The notes beneath the pieces are model-generated. The model worked only from the letters and a program-made list of their open reading frames with translations, searched no databases and had not been told where the DNA came from. From Desulfotomaculum sp. (lineage in GTDB: Bacteria; Bacillota; Desulfotomaculia; Desulfotomaculales; Desulfallaceae): a DNA stretch of 64,000 bases. Below, one piece after another: positions 41,310-51,157 of the stretch. Where the stretch lies: NCBI GenBank assembly GCA_016841675.1, contig JAENYQ010000009.1, positions 1 to 64,000 on the forward strand, read 5' to 3'. Numbering within the stretch: position 1 is the first letter of the stretch; each line of letters begins with the position of its first letter. The position numbers were made by a program, and so were the translations under genes.

Positions 41310-42194
41310 TTTAATAAAAATGTTCAATGCATATGGAGCTTTGTAGTGGATAAATTGAAAATCATAACTAGCAGTAAAAACCTATTTATGTTTAATCCAA
41401 CTAAAGGTAAAAATGGGGTGAAAAGAATAAATACCTATTATAATGAGTTTTGGAAATCAGTAGGAAGAACAGGGAGACTTGGAAAAGATTTTGAAGGGAA
41501 GGATGTCAAGAAAAAATCAATCCACAGCAATAAAATAAGGCTCAGCGGGGCTTTTTTTATTGCCTCTTTAATAAATTGACTTTTTAATAATCTATTACTT
41601 TTTCGGCTTTGGCATAGCTGGTCAATCTTTTTTCATCAATAATACCTTCATCTTTTAGGGCTTTTAATATTTGGGCTGCAGTAACCTTATGGGATTCCTA
41701 AAAACCGGCTAATTTTATTAAGATTGCTATGTTCTTTTTTGACCAATAGTTTACTAAATCTTAGTTACCTAAAAATTTATTACTGTAATTTAATTGCCGG
41801 TAAAACCTATTAATAGTTCAGGCGCCAACATTTAATTAAGCCAAAAAATTTAAATGTTAATTGCTATTTGACATTATATATTACCGTTCGGCATCTATAT
41901 TAAGTAATACAAGCAGCTTCTGTTTCCATTATTAAAACCTAACAATATAATTACAGTATCATATACAAAGAGGAAACATCATGAAGGGCATTATTGATGT
42001 GCTGTTTGAAATGTTTAGGCAAAGATTGCATATTTACTTTATTCTGAATTACGATAAGGTGCTAAAACTTTATTTCCAGACGTTTTAAATTTAGCTTCAT
42101 GACTTATGCAGTTGATGTACATTAAGCATCGGGAAGAGAATATGGGTTTGCTGTATTTTTATCTCTATAGAAGTATACAAAGGGGGAATTGTTT
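41310..42194. other. Decayed AT-rich DNA after murA
   Basis: Start of the 2.3-kb block between the two murA 3' copies. AT-rich, unlike the surrounding cluster. A 100-codon frame (41277-41579) overlaps the terminator and has no recognisable domain. On the minus strand, 41584-41697 is open for 38 codons (HKVTAAQILKALKDEGIIDE...), probably the end of a lost gene. At 41981-42088 (plus) a 35-codon frame with AGAGGAAAC before its ATG begins MKGIIDVLFEMFRQR; it faintly resembles the N-terminus of heme-NO-binding (H-NOX) proteins, then stops. No intact gene is seen. Confidence 0.5.
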
Positions 42195-42892
42195 ATGACT
42201 GAAAAACTCGAACAATTTGTAGATTTTTTGCCATATGTACAACAAATGATGGGTGCTGGGTGCACATTTGGTATTTCAGATCGAGAGAAATATATTGCCT
42301 ATTTGCCTGGCAAAGAATTAGTATTACCGTTAAAGCCTGGCGATCCAATTAAAGCCGGCTCCATGGCAGACAAGGTTATAACTGGAGGTCAACAAGCATC
42401 TAATCTTGTTGGAAAGGAGATTTTTGGTGTCCCTTATATGGGTATAGGAATACCAATAAAAGATGACAATGGTAAGGTAATCGGTTCGCTAGTAGGGGGA
42501 GTGCCTGTTACTGTTCAAGAAGAAGTTAACCTTATGATCGCAAGAATGACCGATGATATGAAAGCTTTTGAATCCTTAATAACTGATATTGTTGTTACTA
42601 TTCAAGAATATGCTGAAACTATCAATAATTTATGTAATAGTGCAGAATTGCTCACATCAAAAATAAATGTTGTTAATTCAATGTTTGAAGTAATTAAAGG
42701 CGTTTCAGATCAAACCCATCTAGAGAGCAGGGTCGTGGTTTTAATGTTGTTGCGGAGGAAATTAGAAAGCATGCTACCAAGTCGAAAGTTTCGTTAAGCC
42801 AAATTAATGCTGAGCTTACGAATGTTATAGTACCTATTATGGACGACATAAATACTAATATATAACAAGCTGCTGCTACCTTGGAAGAATAG
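42195..42892 (+). pseudogene. Methyl-accepting chemotaxis-like protein, broken
   Basis: A soluble chemoreceptor-like gene. The N-terminal part (about residues 1-115) is a sensory domain (ISDREKYIAYLPGKELVLPL ... PVTVQEEVNLMIARM), followed by a helical region that begins a receptor signalling domain (INVVNSMFEVIKGVSDQT). At about 42717 the hairpin tip TNLLALNAAIEAA is deleted and the frame shifts, so the 202-residue product ends in nonsense. The other frame continues the signalling helix (GRGFNVVAEEIRKHATKSKV, then LSQINAEL) and meets stops at INTNI and TLEE. GGGGG precedes the ATG. Not functional as a signalling protein. Confidence 0.7.
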
Positions 42893-43165
42893 GTGCTTTG
42901 GGTTGCCATGGAACGCTGGTTTCTTTGCAAGAAATTCCTCGTTTGGCTTGCTTTTCAGGACTTTGACTGGGTCACAAAGGCCAAGAGGAACACTGTTCTA
43001 TTCCGGAAAATTTACGATCACGGTCAACGCAAGGTAATTTACGTGAAAGCTGTTCAAAAAGGTATATCCCAAAGCACTGGGAAACTGTTCTGCGTAAAGC
43101 ATCTCGTATTATTGAAATTTTGCAAAAAAAATAACGCAAGCCAAATTTATGACTTGATGAGGTAA
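42893..43165 (+). pseudogene. IS4-like DDE transposase fragment
   Basis: A 90-codon frame. Its first half (VAMERWFLCKKFLVWL, FDWVTKAKRNTVLF) looks like the middle of IS4-type transposases, around the second conserved Asp/Trp block; the rest is unclear. It has no start of its own, abuts the broken chemoreceptor and lacks both ends and the catalytic Glu region. Family assignment is moderate. Confidence 0.5.
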
Positions 43166-43318
43166 TGTTCCGCATCATATTCTATATGAAAAGACTGCCT
43201 TTTTAATAGATAGTCTTTCTATTATTTCATAACCTAAGTGGTACAATTTAACATAAGTTAGAAAGATCCATTATAAAGATGGTGAATTTAGCTAAGAAAG
43301 ATTTGAGGAAGTAATTAG

Positions 43319-43631
<313 letters not shown>

Positions 43632-43727
43632 CATGTTTTTAGGGTTGATTTTTACTTGGACAAGTTTTGCAGGGTGTTCTATAATAATGTTAGGTATACT
43701 GCGCGGTTTTAAAGAGCGGGGGATAAT

Positions 43728-44468
43728 ATGGACGCAGCTTCGTCCCGGCCAGTTAAAAAGAAAGCTATTTTTTGGCAAAGCTTTTTTTTTGTTTTTGTAG
43801 TTTTACTGGCGGCCTATGTATTACTGCAATCACCGCTCTTCCTGATTAAAAACATTGAAGTGCGGGGAAACAGCTTGTTGACCGCCAATGAAATAGCCAG
43901 GATATCAGGAATTGTCACGGACGTGAACATCTTTAAAGCCGACTTGCAAAACGGTGTAGACAGGGTTAAAACACTGCCTTTGGTAAAAGATGTAGATATG
44001 GTCAGGAAGTATCCCGGCACTATAATAATTAAGGTGCAGGAACGCATACCCGTGGCTCTGATGGTGGTGGACAGCAATTTTGTGGAACTGGACCAAAACG
44101 GACACTATCTGCGGCAGGGTAAGGCTGGCACTGCCGGACTACCGGTTATTACGGGCGTGCCGGTGCAGTCTGCGAGTCCGGGAAGGCTGGTGGAAGGAAA
44201 GGGGCTTGATATTGCCCTTGAGGTGGTGGAAAGTATACCCGCCGAACTGTGTAATATTTTGTCCGAGGTGCACGTGGCCGGTGACGGGTGTATTACCCTG
44301 TACACCCTGGACGGGGTGGAATGCCGTTTAGGTCTGCCACAAGAGCTGGACAGTAAAGGCAGTTACATTCTGCAGGTGCTGGAAAACCTGCGTAGCCAGA
44401 ACGCCCAAACTATTGAATACGTGGATTTTTCCATCATCAGTTCACCGGTAGTAAAATATAATAATTGA
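43728..44468 (+). CDS. ftsQ: FtsQ/DivIB, cell division protein
   Basis: A 246-residue bitopic divisome protein. Short basic N-terminus (SSRPVKKKAIFW), one transmembrane segment (about 17-38), POTRA domain (LFLIKNIEVRGNSLLTANEI to VDMVRKYPGTIIIKVQERIP), then the beta domain (about 105-230). It connects FtsL/FtsI to the Z ring assembly. GGGGG precedes the ATG. Because the terminator of the duplicated murA tail lies upstream, ftsQ may now depend on a promoter within 43613-43727. Confidence 0.9.
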   Translation: MDAASSRPVKKKAIFWQSFFFVFVVLLAAYVLLQSPLFLIKNIEVRGNSLLTANEIARISGIVTDVNIFKADLQNGVDRVKTLPLVKDVDMVRKYPGTIIIKVQERIPVALMVVDSNFVELDQNGHYLRQGKAGTAGLPVITGVPVQSASPGRLVEGKGLDIALEVVESIPAELCNILSEVHVAGDGCITLYTLDGVECRLGLPQELDSKGSYILQVLENLRSQNAQTIEYVDFSIISSPVVKYNN

Positions 44469-44489
44469 CAGTCTAAAGTCTAAAGAATA

Positions 44490-44657
44490 GAACAGTTTCA
44501 TGTCGAAGTGAAGAACCTTGTCATTAAGCCTGTCATTGCTATGAATACAAGAATTTAAAAACCTTATAAGCCTGTCATTCTGAGCGTAGCGAAGAATCTT
44601 AAAAACAGATCCTTCGCTATGCTCAGGATGACAATCCCAAAAGTCTATTTTCAGGTT
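44490..44657. repeat. TGTCATTCTGAGCG hairpin repeat cluster
   Basis: GTCATTGCTATGAATACAAG and TGTCATTCTGAGCGTAGCGA ... ATCCTTCGCTATGCTCAGGA then TGACA, with the outer flank AAAAGTCTATTTTCAGGT (44638-44655), which is the reverse complement of the 34809 flank. It also shares the GTCATTGCTATGAAT...CTTAT/TTTAAGCC insert with MITE copy 3. Between ftsQ and the first DUF881 gene. Confidence 0.75.
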
Positions 44658-44689
44658 GCTGCTGTTAAGATTACCTGGAGGAAATTTAA

Positions 44690-45391
44690 ATGAAGTTTAA
44701 ATCTGTTTACTGGATATTGCTCCTGGTAGGACTGGTCATGGGCCTTATTCTAGCGTTGCAGTTCAGGGTGACCCGTGAAATAATCAAGAATGCACCCCCC
44801 CAGGAGAGAACCGCAGCCCTTTACCAGGAGTTGGAAGAATCTCGGGAAAACCGTGAGGTATTGCAGCACAGGGTATACGAACTGCGTGACCTCCTGGACC
44901 AGTCAGTGGTCGGTCCGGAACTGGCTAATATGAAAGAAGAACTGGACCGCGTGCGCGAACTGGCCGGTATGACCACAATAGAAGGGCCGGGTGTGGAAGT
45001 GACGTTGAATGACAACCCTAACGTACTGCCTCCGGGACAGGACCCCAATAACTTTGTGCTGCACGATGAAGACGTGTTAAGCGTCTTAAACGAATTGAAA
45101 GCAGCCGGGGCCAGGGCAGTCGCCATTAATGACCAGAGGATTATCTCATCTACTGAAGTGCGCTGTATAGGCCCGACCATATTACTAAACAAAAACCAAC
45201 GTTTGAGCCCTCCTTTTGTGATTTCCGCGTTGGGAGACCCGGACACACTGACCAACTCCCTGAAAATGATCAACGGGGTGGTTGATTCGCTACAGCTATG
45301 GGGAATCCAGGTAGACATCAAGAAGGTGGACAAGGTGAAAATACCGGCTTATTCCGGGACATTGACATATAATTACGCTAAACCAAAATAA
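44690..45391 (+). CDS. DUF881 protein (YlxW-like)
   Basis: A 233-residue protein with an N-terminal transmembrane segment (VYWILLLVGLVMGLILALQF), an extracytoplasmic coiled coil (about 45-95) and a C-terminal DUF881 domain (IEGPGVEVTLNDN; VNDQRI-like INDQRIISSTEVRCIGPTIL; near the end, VDSLQLWGIQVDIKK). GGAGG precedes the ATG. B. subtilis has ylxW and ylxX in the same position between divIB and sbp. The exact function is unknown; its position suggests a role in division. Confidence 0.88.
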   Translation: MKFKSVYWILLLVGLVMGLILALQFRVTREIIKNAPPQERTAALYQELEESRENREVLQHRVYELRDLLDQSVVGPELANMKEELDRVRELAGMTTIEGPGVEVTLNDNPNVLPPGQDPNNFVLHDEDVLSVLNELKAAGARAVAINDQRIISSTEVRCIGPTILLNKNQRLSPPFVISALGDPDTLTNSLKMINGVVDSLQLWGIQVDIKKVDKVKIPAYSGTLTYNYAKPK

Positions 45392-45428
45392 TAAAGAAGA
45401 CTTGGTTCAGTTGGGGTTTTGACCCATA

Positions 45429-45491
45429 CGTTGGGGACATTCCTGGCCCCAGAGAAATACCCAAGCTTCAGCAGGTGTGTCCCCTTTCCTT
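45429..45491. repeat. GGGGACATT ... GTGTCCCC repeat
   Basis: TTGGGGACATTCCTGGCCCC ... AGCAGGTGTGTCCCCTTTCC, an inverted relative of the murC-murB repeat cluster (38947-39064). Between the two DUF881 genes. Confidence 0.7.
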
Positions 45492-45542
45492 ATGCAGGCG
45501 GGGTCTTACAGGCTGTGCGAAGATAACGGGAGGAGATTTTCG

Positions 45543-46220
45543 ATGACCGGCAAGACCACCGGATACGTATCCATTATGTTGGTTGCCTTAATCCTGGGCA
45601 TGATGCTGGCGGTCCAATTCCGAGTGGTCAACAGAGCACCGGTCGGGATCTCCACTGACCGGGCCCAGGAAGTAGTGGATGAACTAAAACAAATCGACCG
45701 GGAAAGAGAGTCCTTATATAAAGAAATTAGCGACCTGAACTACAAACTAGAGCAGGTAAACCAGGGTAAAAACGAGGCCATCATGGCGCTAAAGAGTGAA
45801 CTGGAAAAGACGCGCATGAGCGCCGGGCTGATTACCGTCACTGGGCCGGGACTGGAAGTTGTACTGGATAATCCAGATAAGGGTGGCGGGAGTCGGCTGT
45901 CACCAGGGGTATTCATCATATACGCAGAAGACCTGCTCAAAGTGGTTAACGAACTATGGGGTGGCGGTGCTGAGGCTATTTCCATCAACGGACAGCGTAT
46001 TGTTGCCACCACCGAAATTAGGCTGGCTGCACCATTTATCAATATTAACACCCAAAGGGTGGTGCCACCGTACCAGGTGCTGGCTATCGGAGCCCCTGAA
46101 ACACTGGCCAATGCATTGGAGCTGCCGGGCGGGTTGGGGGAATACTTGCGGGACCTAGGGATCGAGATAACGGTGGAAAAACACCAGGAATTGACCGTGC
46201 CGGCTTTTACCGGGGGTTAG
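45543..46220 (+). CDS. DUF881 protein (YlxX-like)
   Basis: A 225-residue paralogue of the preceding gene. Transmembrane segment at the N-terminus (GYVSIMLVALILGMMLAVQF), coiled coil (EVVDELKQIDRERESLYKEI), then the DUF881 domain (VTGPGLEVVLDNP, ISINGQRIVATTEIRLAAPF, GEYLRDLGIEITVEKHQEL). ATG 45543 is chosen: GGGAGGAG lies upstream. Typical tandem arrangement with sbp downstream. Confidence 0.88.
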   Translation: MTGKTTGYVSIMLVALILGMMLAVQFRVVNRAPVGISTDRAQEVVDELKQIDRERESLYKEISDLNYKLEQVNQGKNEAIMALKSELEKTRMSAGLITVTGPGLEVVLDNPDKGGGSRLSPGVFIIYAEDLLKVVNELWGGGAEAISINGQRIVATTEIRLAAPFININTQRVVPPYQVLAIGAPETLANALELPGGLGEYLRDLGIEITVEKHQELTVPAFTGG

Positions 46221-46226
46221 AGATTA

Positions 46227-46270
46227 AGTCAGGAGTCAGAATGAAAGAACGGGTTTTCTGACTACATGAT
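46227..46270. repeat. GTCAGGAGTCAGAATGA repeat
   Basis: AAGTCAGGAGTCAGAATGAA, then AGAACGGGTTTTCTGACTAC. It shares GGAGTCAGAATGA[GA]AGAACGG with 62868-62891 and resembles the start of the four-helix-bundle remnant at 34700. Between ylxX and sbp. Confidence 0.6.
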
Positions 46271-46299
46271 GAATTTGATAAGAAGCAGGTGAACCTGGC

Positions 46300-46650
46300 A
46301 TGTGGATGAGTATTTTACTGGCTGTACTAGGCCTGGGGGCCGGAATTGTAATTGGTTTTAATATCCCGATGGTTTTGCCACAGGATTACGCCAAGTACAT
46401 GTCTGTGGCGGCACTGGCGGCCTTGGACTCGGTATTCGGCGGTATACGGGCCGCTATGGAGGAAAAGTTCAACCACGGCATCTTCGTATCCGGTTTCTTC
46501 AGCAACGCCTTGTTGGCGGCGGGCCTGACCTTTATCGGCGACCGGCTGGGTATTGACCTGTACTTGGCCGCAGTGGTGGCTTTTGGTGTGCGCTTATTCC
46601 AGAACCTGGCCATTATCCGTCGCTATATTTTAAAACACAAAATTAAATAA
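46300..46650 (+). CDS. sbp: Small basic protein Sbp (DUF1290)
   Basis: A 116-residue integral membrane protein with three hydrophobic segments and a basic C-terminus (RRYILKHKIK). Signature: IGFNIPMVLPQDYAKYMSVA and ALDSVFGGIRAAMEE. In B. subtilis sbp lies just upstream of ftsA, as here. Function not known. GCAGGTGA precedes the ATG. Confidence 0.88.
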   Translation: MWMSILLAVLGLGAGIVIGFNIPMVLPQDYAKYMSVAALAALDSVFGGIRAAMEEKFNHGIFVSGFFSNALLAAGLTFIGDRLGIDLYLAAVVAFGVRLFQNLAIIRRYILKHKIK

Positions 46651-46747
46651 ATAAAAGGGGAATTAATGTTTAACGTTGAATTTTACAAATTTAAGTAAGG
46701 AATGACAAAAGGAATGACAAATCAGGCAGGGTAGGGAGGAAGCCCGT

Positions 46748-47950
46748 TTGGCCGGGGCGGACGAAAAAATGGTGGTGGGTCTGGACGTGGGTGAGTCCGG
46801 AATTACCGTGGCTGTTTATAATCCCCTGGCGGGGGCCGGACAGGAGTTGGCGGGGATTGGTTTCTCCCCTGCGGTGGGATTTGATAAAGGCTCTATTGTT
46901 AGTATGGATGACGCTGTTGGCTCGGTAAGAAGGGCAGTGGCGGACGCCGAGCTTAAGGTGGGAATAAGCATATCCTTCGTATATCTTTGTTTGGATATCC
47001 CGGACATGTTGGTGCAGCGTGGGTGCAAAAAAATTGCCCTTGACAGCGGGCAGGTGCTTAAATACCGCGACTTGTTGGAAGTACGCCAGAATATTTTCGA
47101 TCAGAACCTTCCGGCCGGTTACTCAATTGTTCAACCGATTTACGTCTGGTATTATATTGACGGTAAGCTCTCAAATTATCCCGAAGAAATCCGGGGTAAG
47201 GAACTTAAGGTGGAAGCCGCTGGTGTGGCAGCTGACAGTGGCAAGATGGAACAAATATACCGGTGTTTTGCCGAGGCTGGTTTAAAGGTCAAGCAAAGCG
47301 TTGCCGGGCCAATAGCCGCCGCTGAAGCGGTACTGGACGGTGTAGAGCGGGAACTGGGTGTAGTACTGGTTGATATCGGCTCCAGTATGACCAGGGCGGT
47401 ATACATAAATCAAGGCATTATCAGTGGCATGCAGTCCTTCTCAGTAGGGTCAGGCCACCTTACCTCGGATTTGGCCCTGGTGCTGCATACCACTTTGGAA
47501 GAAGCAGAAATAATTAAAACCATTTACGGACTAAAGCCCATGGCAGATACTGTTACCATCAAACCGCTTGCAGGCGATGTTGGACGCAATGTGTCGGGTG
47601 AATTGGCACACCGGGTGCTTCGTTCCCGGGTGGAAGAGATTTTGGATTTTATTAGCAGTTTTATCCAAAAACTACAAATAACTAATACTTTGCCCGGGGG
47701 CGTAGTAATCACGGGCGGTGGGGCATTGTTAGCCGGCCTGCCGGAATTGGCTAGTGAACATTTGACCATGCCGGTACGGATAGGCTTTAGCAGGTTGGTA
47801 TCCGGTAACATAACTGAACAAGATGCTTACCGTTATACCAATGCCCTTGGACTGGTCCATTGGGGCGCCAGGCAAACGCCTGCGCACCGGGGGGTAAAGG
47901 GCCGGTTGGGAATTGGTATTATGGACCGCATTCGCCACTGGATGCAGTAA
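46748..47950 (+). CDS. ftsA: FtsA, membrane anchor of the Z ring (divergent)
   Basis: A 400-residue actin-like ATPase that tethers FtsZ to the membrane. The first phosphate loop reads [16 protein letters not shown], unlike the common GLDIGTSK. Then the SHS2-like 1C domain, the second phosphate loop [16 protein letters not shown], and [15 protein letters not shown]. The C-terminus MDRIRHWMQ forms a short amphipathic helix, the membrane-targeting tail. TTG start behind GGGAGGA. Slightly shorter than typical FtsA (about 420). The order sbp-ftsA-ftsZ confirms the identity. Confidence 0.88.
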   Translation: MAGADEKMVVGLDVGESGITVAVYNPLAGAGQELAGIGFSPAVGFDKGSIVSMDDAVGSVRRAVADAELKVGISISFVYLCLDIPDMLVQRGCKKIALDSGQVLKYRDLLEVRQNIFDQNLPAGYSIVQPIYVWYYIDGKLSNYPEEIRGKELKVEAAGVAADSGKMEQIYRCFAEAGLKVKQSVAGPIAAAEAVLDGVERELGVVLVDIGSSMTRAVYINQGIISGMQSFSVGSGHLTSDLALVLHTTLEEAEIIKTIYGLKPMADTVTIKPLAGDVGRNVSGELAHRVLRSRVEEILDFISSFIQKLQITNTLPGGVVITGGGALLAGLPELASEHLTMPVRIGFSRLVSGNITEQDAYRYTNALGLVHWGARQTPAHRGVKGRLGIGIMDRIRHWMQ

Positions 47951-48017
47951 CCGGGCCACTGTTCTAAATGAATGTTTGATAATGATAAATGATCCCCGAG
48001 AAGGAGGACACCTTGTA

Positions 48018-49079
48018 ATGCTTGATTTTGAACTTAATCTGGACCAGTTCGCCAATATTAAAGTAATTGGAGTCGGGGGCGGGGGCAACAACGCCGTAAA
48101 CCGGATGATTAACGCCGGTTTAAAAGGAGTGGAGTTCATCTCGATTAATACTGACTCCCAGGCACTCCAGATGGCCCTGGCCAACAACCAAATCCAAATC
48201 GGGTCTAAGTTGACCAAAGGACTGGGTGCGGGTGCCAACCCTGATATCGGTCAAAAAGCTGCGGAAGAAAGCAGGGAAGACATTGAGCAAATCCTTCGCG
48301 GTGCAGACATGGTTTTTGTCACGGCCGGTATGGGCGGAGGTACCGGAACCGGTGCAGCCCCGGTGGTGGCCGAAATAGCCAAACAACTTGGTGCGCTTAC
48401 TGTGGGTGTGGTTACCAAACCCTTTACTTTTGAAGGTAAAAGACGCGCGCAGCAGGCTGAATCGGGAATAACAACGCTAAAGGAAAAGGTGGACACCCTA
48501 ATCACCATTCCTAATGACCGGCTTTTGCAAGTGGTGGATAAGAACACCTCCATTATGGAAGCTTTTCGGATTGCCGACGATATATTACGACAGGGTGTGC
48601 AGGGTATATCAGACCTAATTGCTGTGCCGGGCTTAATTAATTTAGATTTTGCCGACGTCAAGACCATTATGAAAGAAGCCGGTTCCGCTTTGATGGGCAT
48701 TGGACGATCCAGTGGTGAAAATCGGGCTACCGAAGCTGCCAAACAGGCAATTTGCAGCCCATTGCTGGAAACATCCATTGAGGGGGCCAGAGGCGTGCTG
48801 CTAAACATCACCGGCGGCAACTCACTGGGTTTGTTCGAGGTGAACGAGGCCGCAGATATTATCTTCCAGTCTGCCGACCCCGAGGCTAACATAATTTTCG
48901 GCGCCGTTATTGATGAACGCATGGAAGATGATATAACAGTGACTGTTATCGCCACCGGTTTCGACCAGCGCATTTTATCTCGAGTGCAAAAAACCAAAAA
49001 AGCTGATCGAGAAGTAGAAATTAAACCTGTATCCTCTAATGATGAGCTTGATATTCCCGCTTTTCTGCGCCGCAAATAG
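48018..49079 (+). CDS. ftsZ: FtsZ, tubulin-like GTPase of division
   Basis: A 353-residue GTPase that forms the Z ring at midcell and the asymmetric septum. [18 protein letters not shown] at the N-terminus, tubulin signature [20 protein letters not shown] and T7-loop [11 protein letters not shown]. The C-terminal peptide [11 protein letters not shown], binding site for FtsA/SepF, follows a very short linker. ATG 48018 follows AAGGAGG; the frame upstream runs into ftsA. A terminator follows. Confidence 0.96.
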   Translation: MLDFELNLDQFANIKVIGVGGGGNNAVNRMINAGLKGVEFISINTDSQALQMALANNQIQIGSKLTKGLGAGANPDIGQKAAEESREDIEQILRGADMVFVTAGMGGGTGTGAAPVVAEIAKQLGALTVGVVTKPFTFEGKRRAQQAESGITTLKEKVDTLITIPNDRLLQVVDKNTSIMEAFRIADDILRQGVQGISDLIAVPGLINLDFADVKTIMKEAGSALMGIGRSSGENRATEAAKQAICSPLLETSIEGARGVLLNITGGNSLGLFEVNEAADIIFQSADPEANIIFGAVIDERMEDDITVTVIATGFDQRILSRVQKTKKADREVEIKPVSSNDELDIPAFLRRK

Positions 49080-49126
49080 TGTCGAGGGAAAATGGATTTT
49101 ACAGACAGTAAATAACAAATTTTGCC

Positions 49127-49162
49127 AGCCCTGGCGTGTATAATTAAGCCGGGGCTTTTTTT
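49127..49162 (+). terminator. Intrinsic terminator after ftsZ
   Basis: AGCCCTGGC ... GCCGGGGCT stem (one mismatch) followed by T7. It ends the vegetative dcw transcript before the sporulation genes. Confidence 0.8.
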
Positions 49163-49296
49163 ATTGCTTTTTTATAACTACTCATGAGTTAGGAATCAGC
49201 ATTTTTTAAGATCAAAGACCATGACTGCATAAACACAAGGTACGGGCCATATCAATGGTAACAGGGACCTTTTGTCCCGCCCGGGTAAGGAATATT

Positions 49297-50223
49297 ATGC
49301 CTACTTACGCAGTATACGTAGACCAGGTGTTTGTGGGCAGCCTGGTTATGAATTATATGATCCTTTGGGCTGCCGCGAAGTTGGGCGGTATTTCCCACAA
49401 CCGCTGGCGTTTACTGGGCGGTGCCTCTCTGGGGGCATTTTACTCGCTGGTGCTTTTTATCCCGGCTTGGCATGGTTTGTTGGCTCCTGGATATAAGCTC
49501 ATGGCTTCATTACTTATGGTATCCGCCGCCTTTTGGCCCCGCCCGCCGGTCAAAGCGATAATTCTGCTGGGGTATTTTTACTTGGCCACCTTTGCGTTGG
49601 GGGGCACTGTGCAGGGAGTGATTAGTTTTCTGCAGCCCAGGTATGCAGGAGGGATTATAGCCGGGGTTATGCAAGCGGTGGATGCTTATCTGTGGTACGG
49701 CATACTACTTTCAATGGTCATATTTTGGTCTCTGGGCCGGGTCGTGCCGGCACAAATGAGGAAAAGAATGATGTTGCCCCTACTCAAGTCAGACCTGGCC
49801 ATAAGCTTTGGCGGGCAGACCGTGCGGCTTCCGGCGCTTTTAGATACCGGCAACAGCCTGAGCGATCCGTTGACCGGTAATCCGGTGTTGATTGCGGAGT
49901 ATGAGTCGTTAAAGGAACTCCTCTCCCAAAGGGTCAGGGATGCTGTTGAAAAATACGGCCCGGATCAGGGCGCCGCAGTGCTGGGGGAATTGGGTGATGA
50001 AATCACCAGCGGGCATTTCCGTCTAATTCCTTATCGGTCTGTGGGCAGGGATAGCGGATGGCTGGTGGCATTTCGTCCCGATGAAGTTGAATTGAATCAG
50101 GGCGGGCACATCTACCGCACCGGTCGGGTGGTAGTAGCCCTGTGCGGTGAGCGCCTGGACGGCGAAACACCTTGCCGGGCACTGGTCCCGCCGGCCTTGC
50201 TGGACAATAGCCTGATGGGGTAG
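49297..50223 (+). CDS. spoIIGA: SpoIIGA, pro-sigma-E processing protease
   Basis: A 308-residue sporulation protein of the asymmetric septum that cleaves pro-sigma E. N-terminal membrane domain with about five transmembrane segments (about 1-150) and a C-terminal aspartic protease domain. The catalytic aspartate is Asp183 in LLDTGNSLSDPLTG, the same position as in the B. subtilis enzyme. ATG 49297 behind TAAGGAA is used; the upstream extension (VTGTFCPARVRNI) has no support. Directly upstream of sigE, as in Bacillus. The 130-bp gap upstream should contain a Spo0A-controlled promoter, but no clear box is seen. Confidence 0.92.
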   Translation: MPTYAVYVDQVFVGSLVMNYMILWAAAKLGGISHNRWRLLGGASLGAFYSLVLFIPAWHGLLAPGYKLMASLLMVSAAFWPRPPVKAIILLGYFYLATFALGGTVQGVISFLQPRYAGGIIAGVMQAVDAYLWYGILLSMVIFWSLGRVVPAQMRKRMMLPLLKSDLAISFGGQTVRLPALLDTGNSLSDPLTGNPVLIAEYESLKELLSQRVRDAVEKYGPDQGAAVLGELGDEITSGHFRLIPYRSVGRDSGWLVAFRPDEVELNQGGHIYRTGRVVVALCGERLDGETPCRALVPPALLDNSLMG

Positions 50224-50257
50224 CGGTACAAACGCTATGACGGGCGCTAAACACTTG

Positions 50258-50286
50258 TTGGTGTGTCCCCTATTCAAGTGGGGACG
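50258..50286. repeat. GTGTGTCCCC ... GTGGGGACG palindrome
   Basis: GTTGGTGTGTCCCCTATTCA followed by AGTGGGGACGTT: TGTCCCC and GGGGAC arms around a 9-base loop, of the same family as the murC-murB repeats. In the spoIIGA-sigE gap. Confidence 0.6.
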
Positions 50287-50333
50287 TTAAAATCCGGGTG
50301 CCGCAGATGGCGCCCGCCGGGGGAGGGAAATCT

Positions 50334-51059
50334 TTGAAACAGCTTTGGAAGATTAAACTGATCATGCGCCTGACCCTGGTAAAAATATTGTCATGGCTGG
50401 GTGTGAAACCAGGAGTATACTACGTTGGCAGCAGCGAAGCTCTGCCACCGCCGCTGACCACCGACGAAGAATCATTTTTGATGCATCGTTTGGAATCCGG
50501 GGACGGCGCCGTGCGCAGCGTGCTCATCGAAAGAAACCTGCGCCTGGTGGTTTATATTGCCCGTAAGTTTGAAAATACCGGGGTAGGCATTGAGGACTTG
50601 GTTTCTATCGGCACCATTGGCCTAATTAAAGCTGTCAACACATTTGACCCCGCAAAAAAGATTAAGCTGGCCACTTACGCGTCCCGATGTATAGAAAATG
50701 AAATATTAATGTATCTGCGCCGCAATAATAAGATCAGAACCGAGGTCTCTTTCGACGAACCACTGAATATAGACTGGGACGGCAACGAGCTTTTGCTTTC
50801 CGACGTGCTGGGCACTGAGAACGACGTCATCTACAAGTACATAGAAGAAGAAGTGGATCGCAAACTTTTATACCTGGCCCTGCAGAAACTTAACGGTCGG
50901 GAGCGGACCATCATGGAGCTTCGATTTGGTCTAAACAGCGGCCGGGAAAAAACCCAAAAAGAAGTTGCCGATATGCTGGGTATCTCACAATCATACATTT
51001 CCCGGCTGGAAAAGCGGATCATCAAACGACTGAAAAAGGAAATCAACCGCATGGAATAA
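50334..51059 (+). CDS. sigE: Sigma E, mother-cell sporulation sigma factor
   Basis: A 241-residue sigma-70 family factor. The N-terminal pro-sequence ([20 protein letters not shown]) is basic and amphipathic, as in pro-sigma E. Region 2 ([40 protein letters not shown]) and region 4 ([20 protein letters not shown]) are clear. TTG 50334 follows GGGGGAGGG. Made as an inactive precursor and activated by SpoIIGA, encoded just upstream. Region 4 ends in [11 protein letters not shown]. Confidence 0.95.
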   Translation: MKQLWKIKLIMRLTLVKILSWLGVKPGVYYVGSSEALPPPLTTDEESFLMHRLESGDGAVRSVLIERNLRLVVYIARKFENTGVGIEDLVSIGTIGLIKAVNTFDPAKKIKLATYASRCIENEILMYLRRNNKIRTEVSFDEPLNIDWDGNELLLSDVLGTENDVIYKYIEEEVDRKLLYLALQKLNGRERTIMELRFGLNSGREKTQKEVADMLGISQSYISRLEKRIIKRLKKEINRME

Positions 51060-51157
51060 CTAACGCTAAATCCCTCAAACCGATGTATAAATCAACATAC
51101 CCGGGGTAATAATGAAGTTGAAGTGTCGCAAATACCGGGGAAAAAGGTGGGGGGCAC

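Noticed and set aside
41277-41579. 100-codon frame after murA
   Set aside because: It begins within the murA terminator, has no ribosome site or domain, and lies in decayed DNA.
48251-49075. 274-codon antisense frame over ftsZ
   Set aside because: Complementary-strand shadow of ftsZ with biased Ser/Ala/Ile composition.
51060-51157. Sigma F/G promoter before sigG
   Set aside because: Expected from Bacillus biology, but no convincing -35/-10 pair could be read in the gap.
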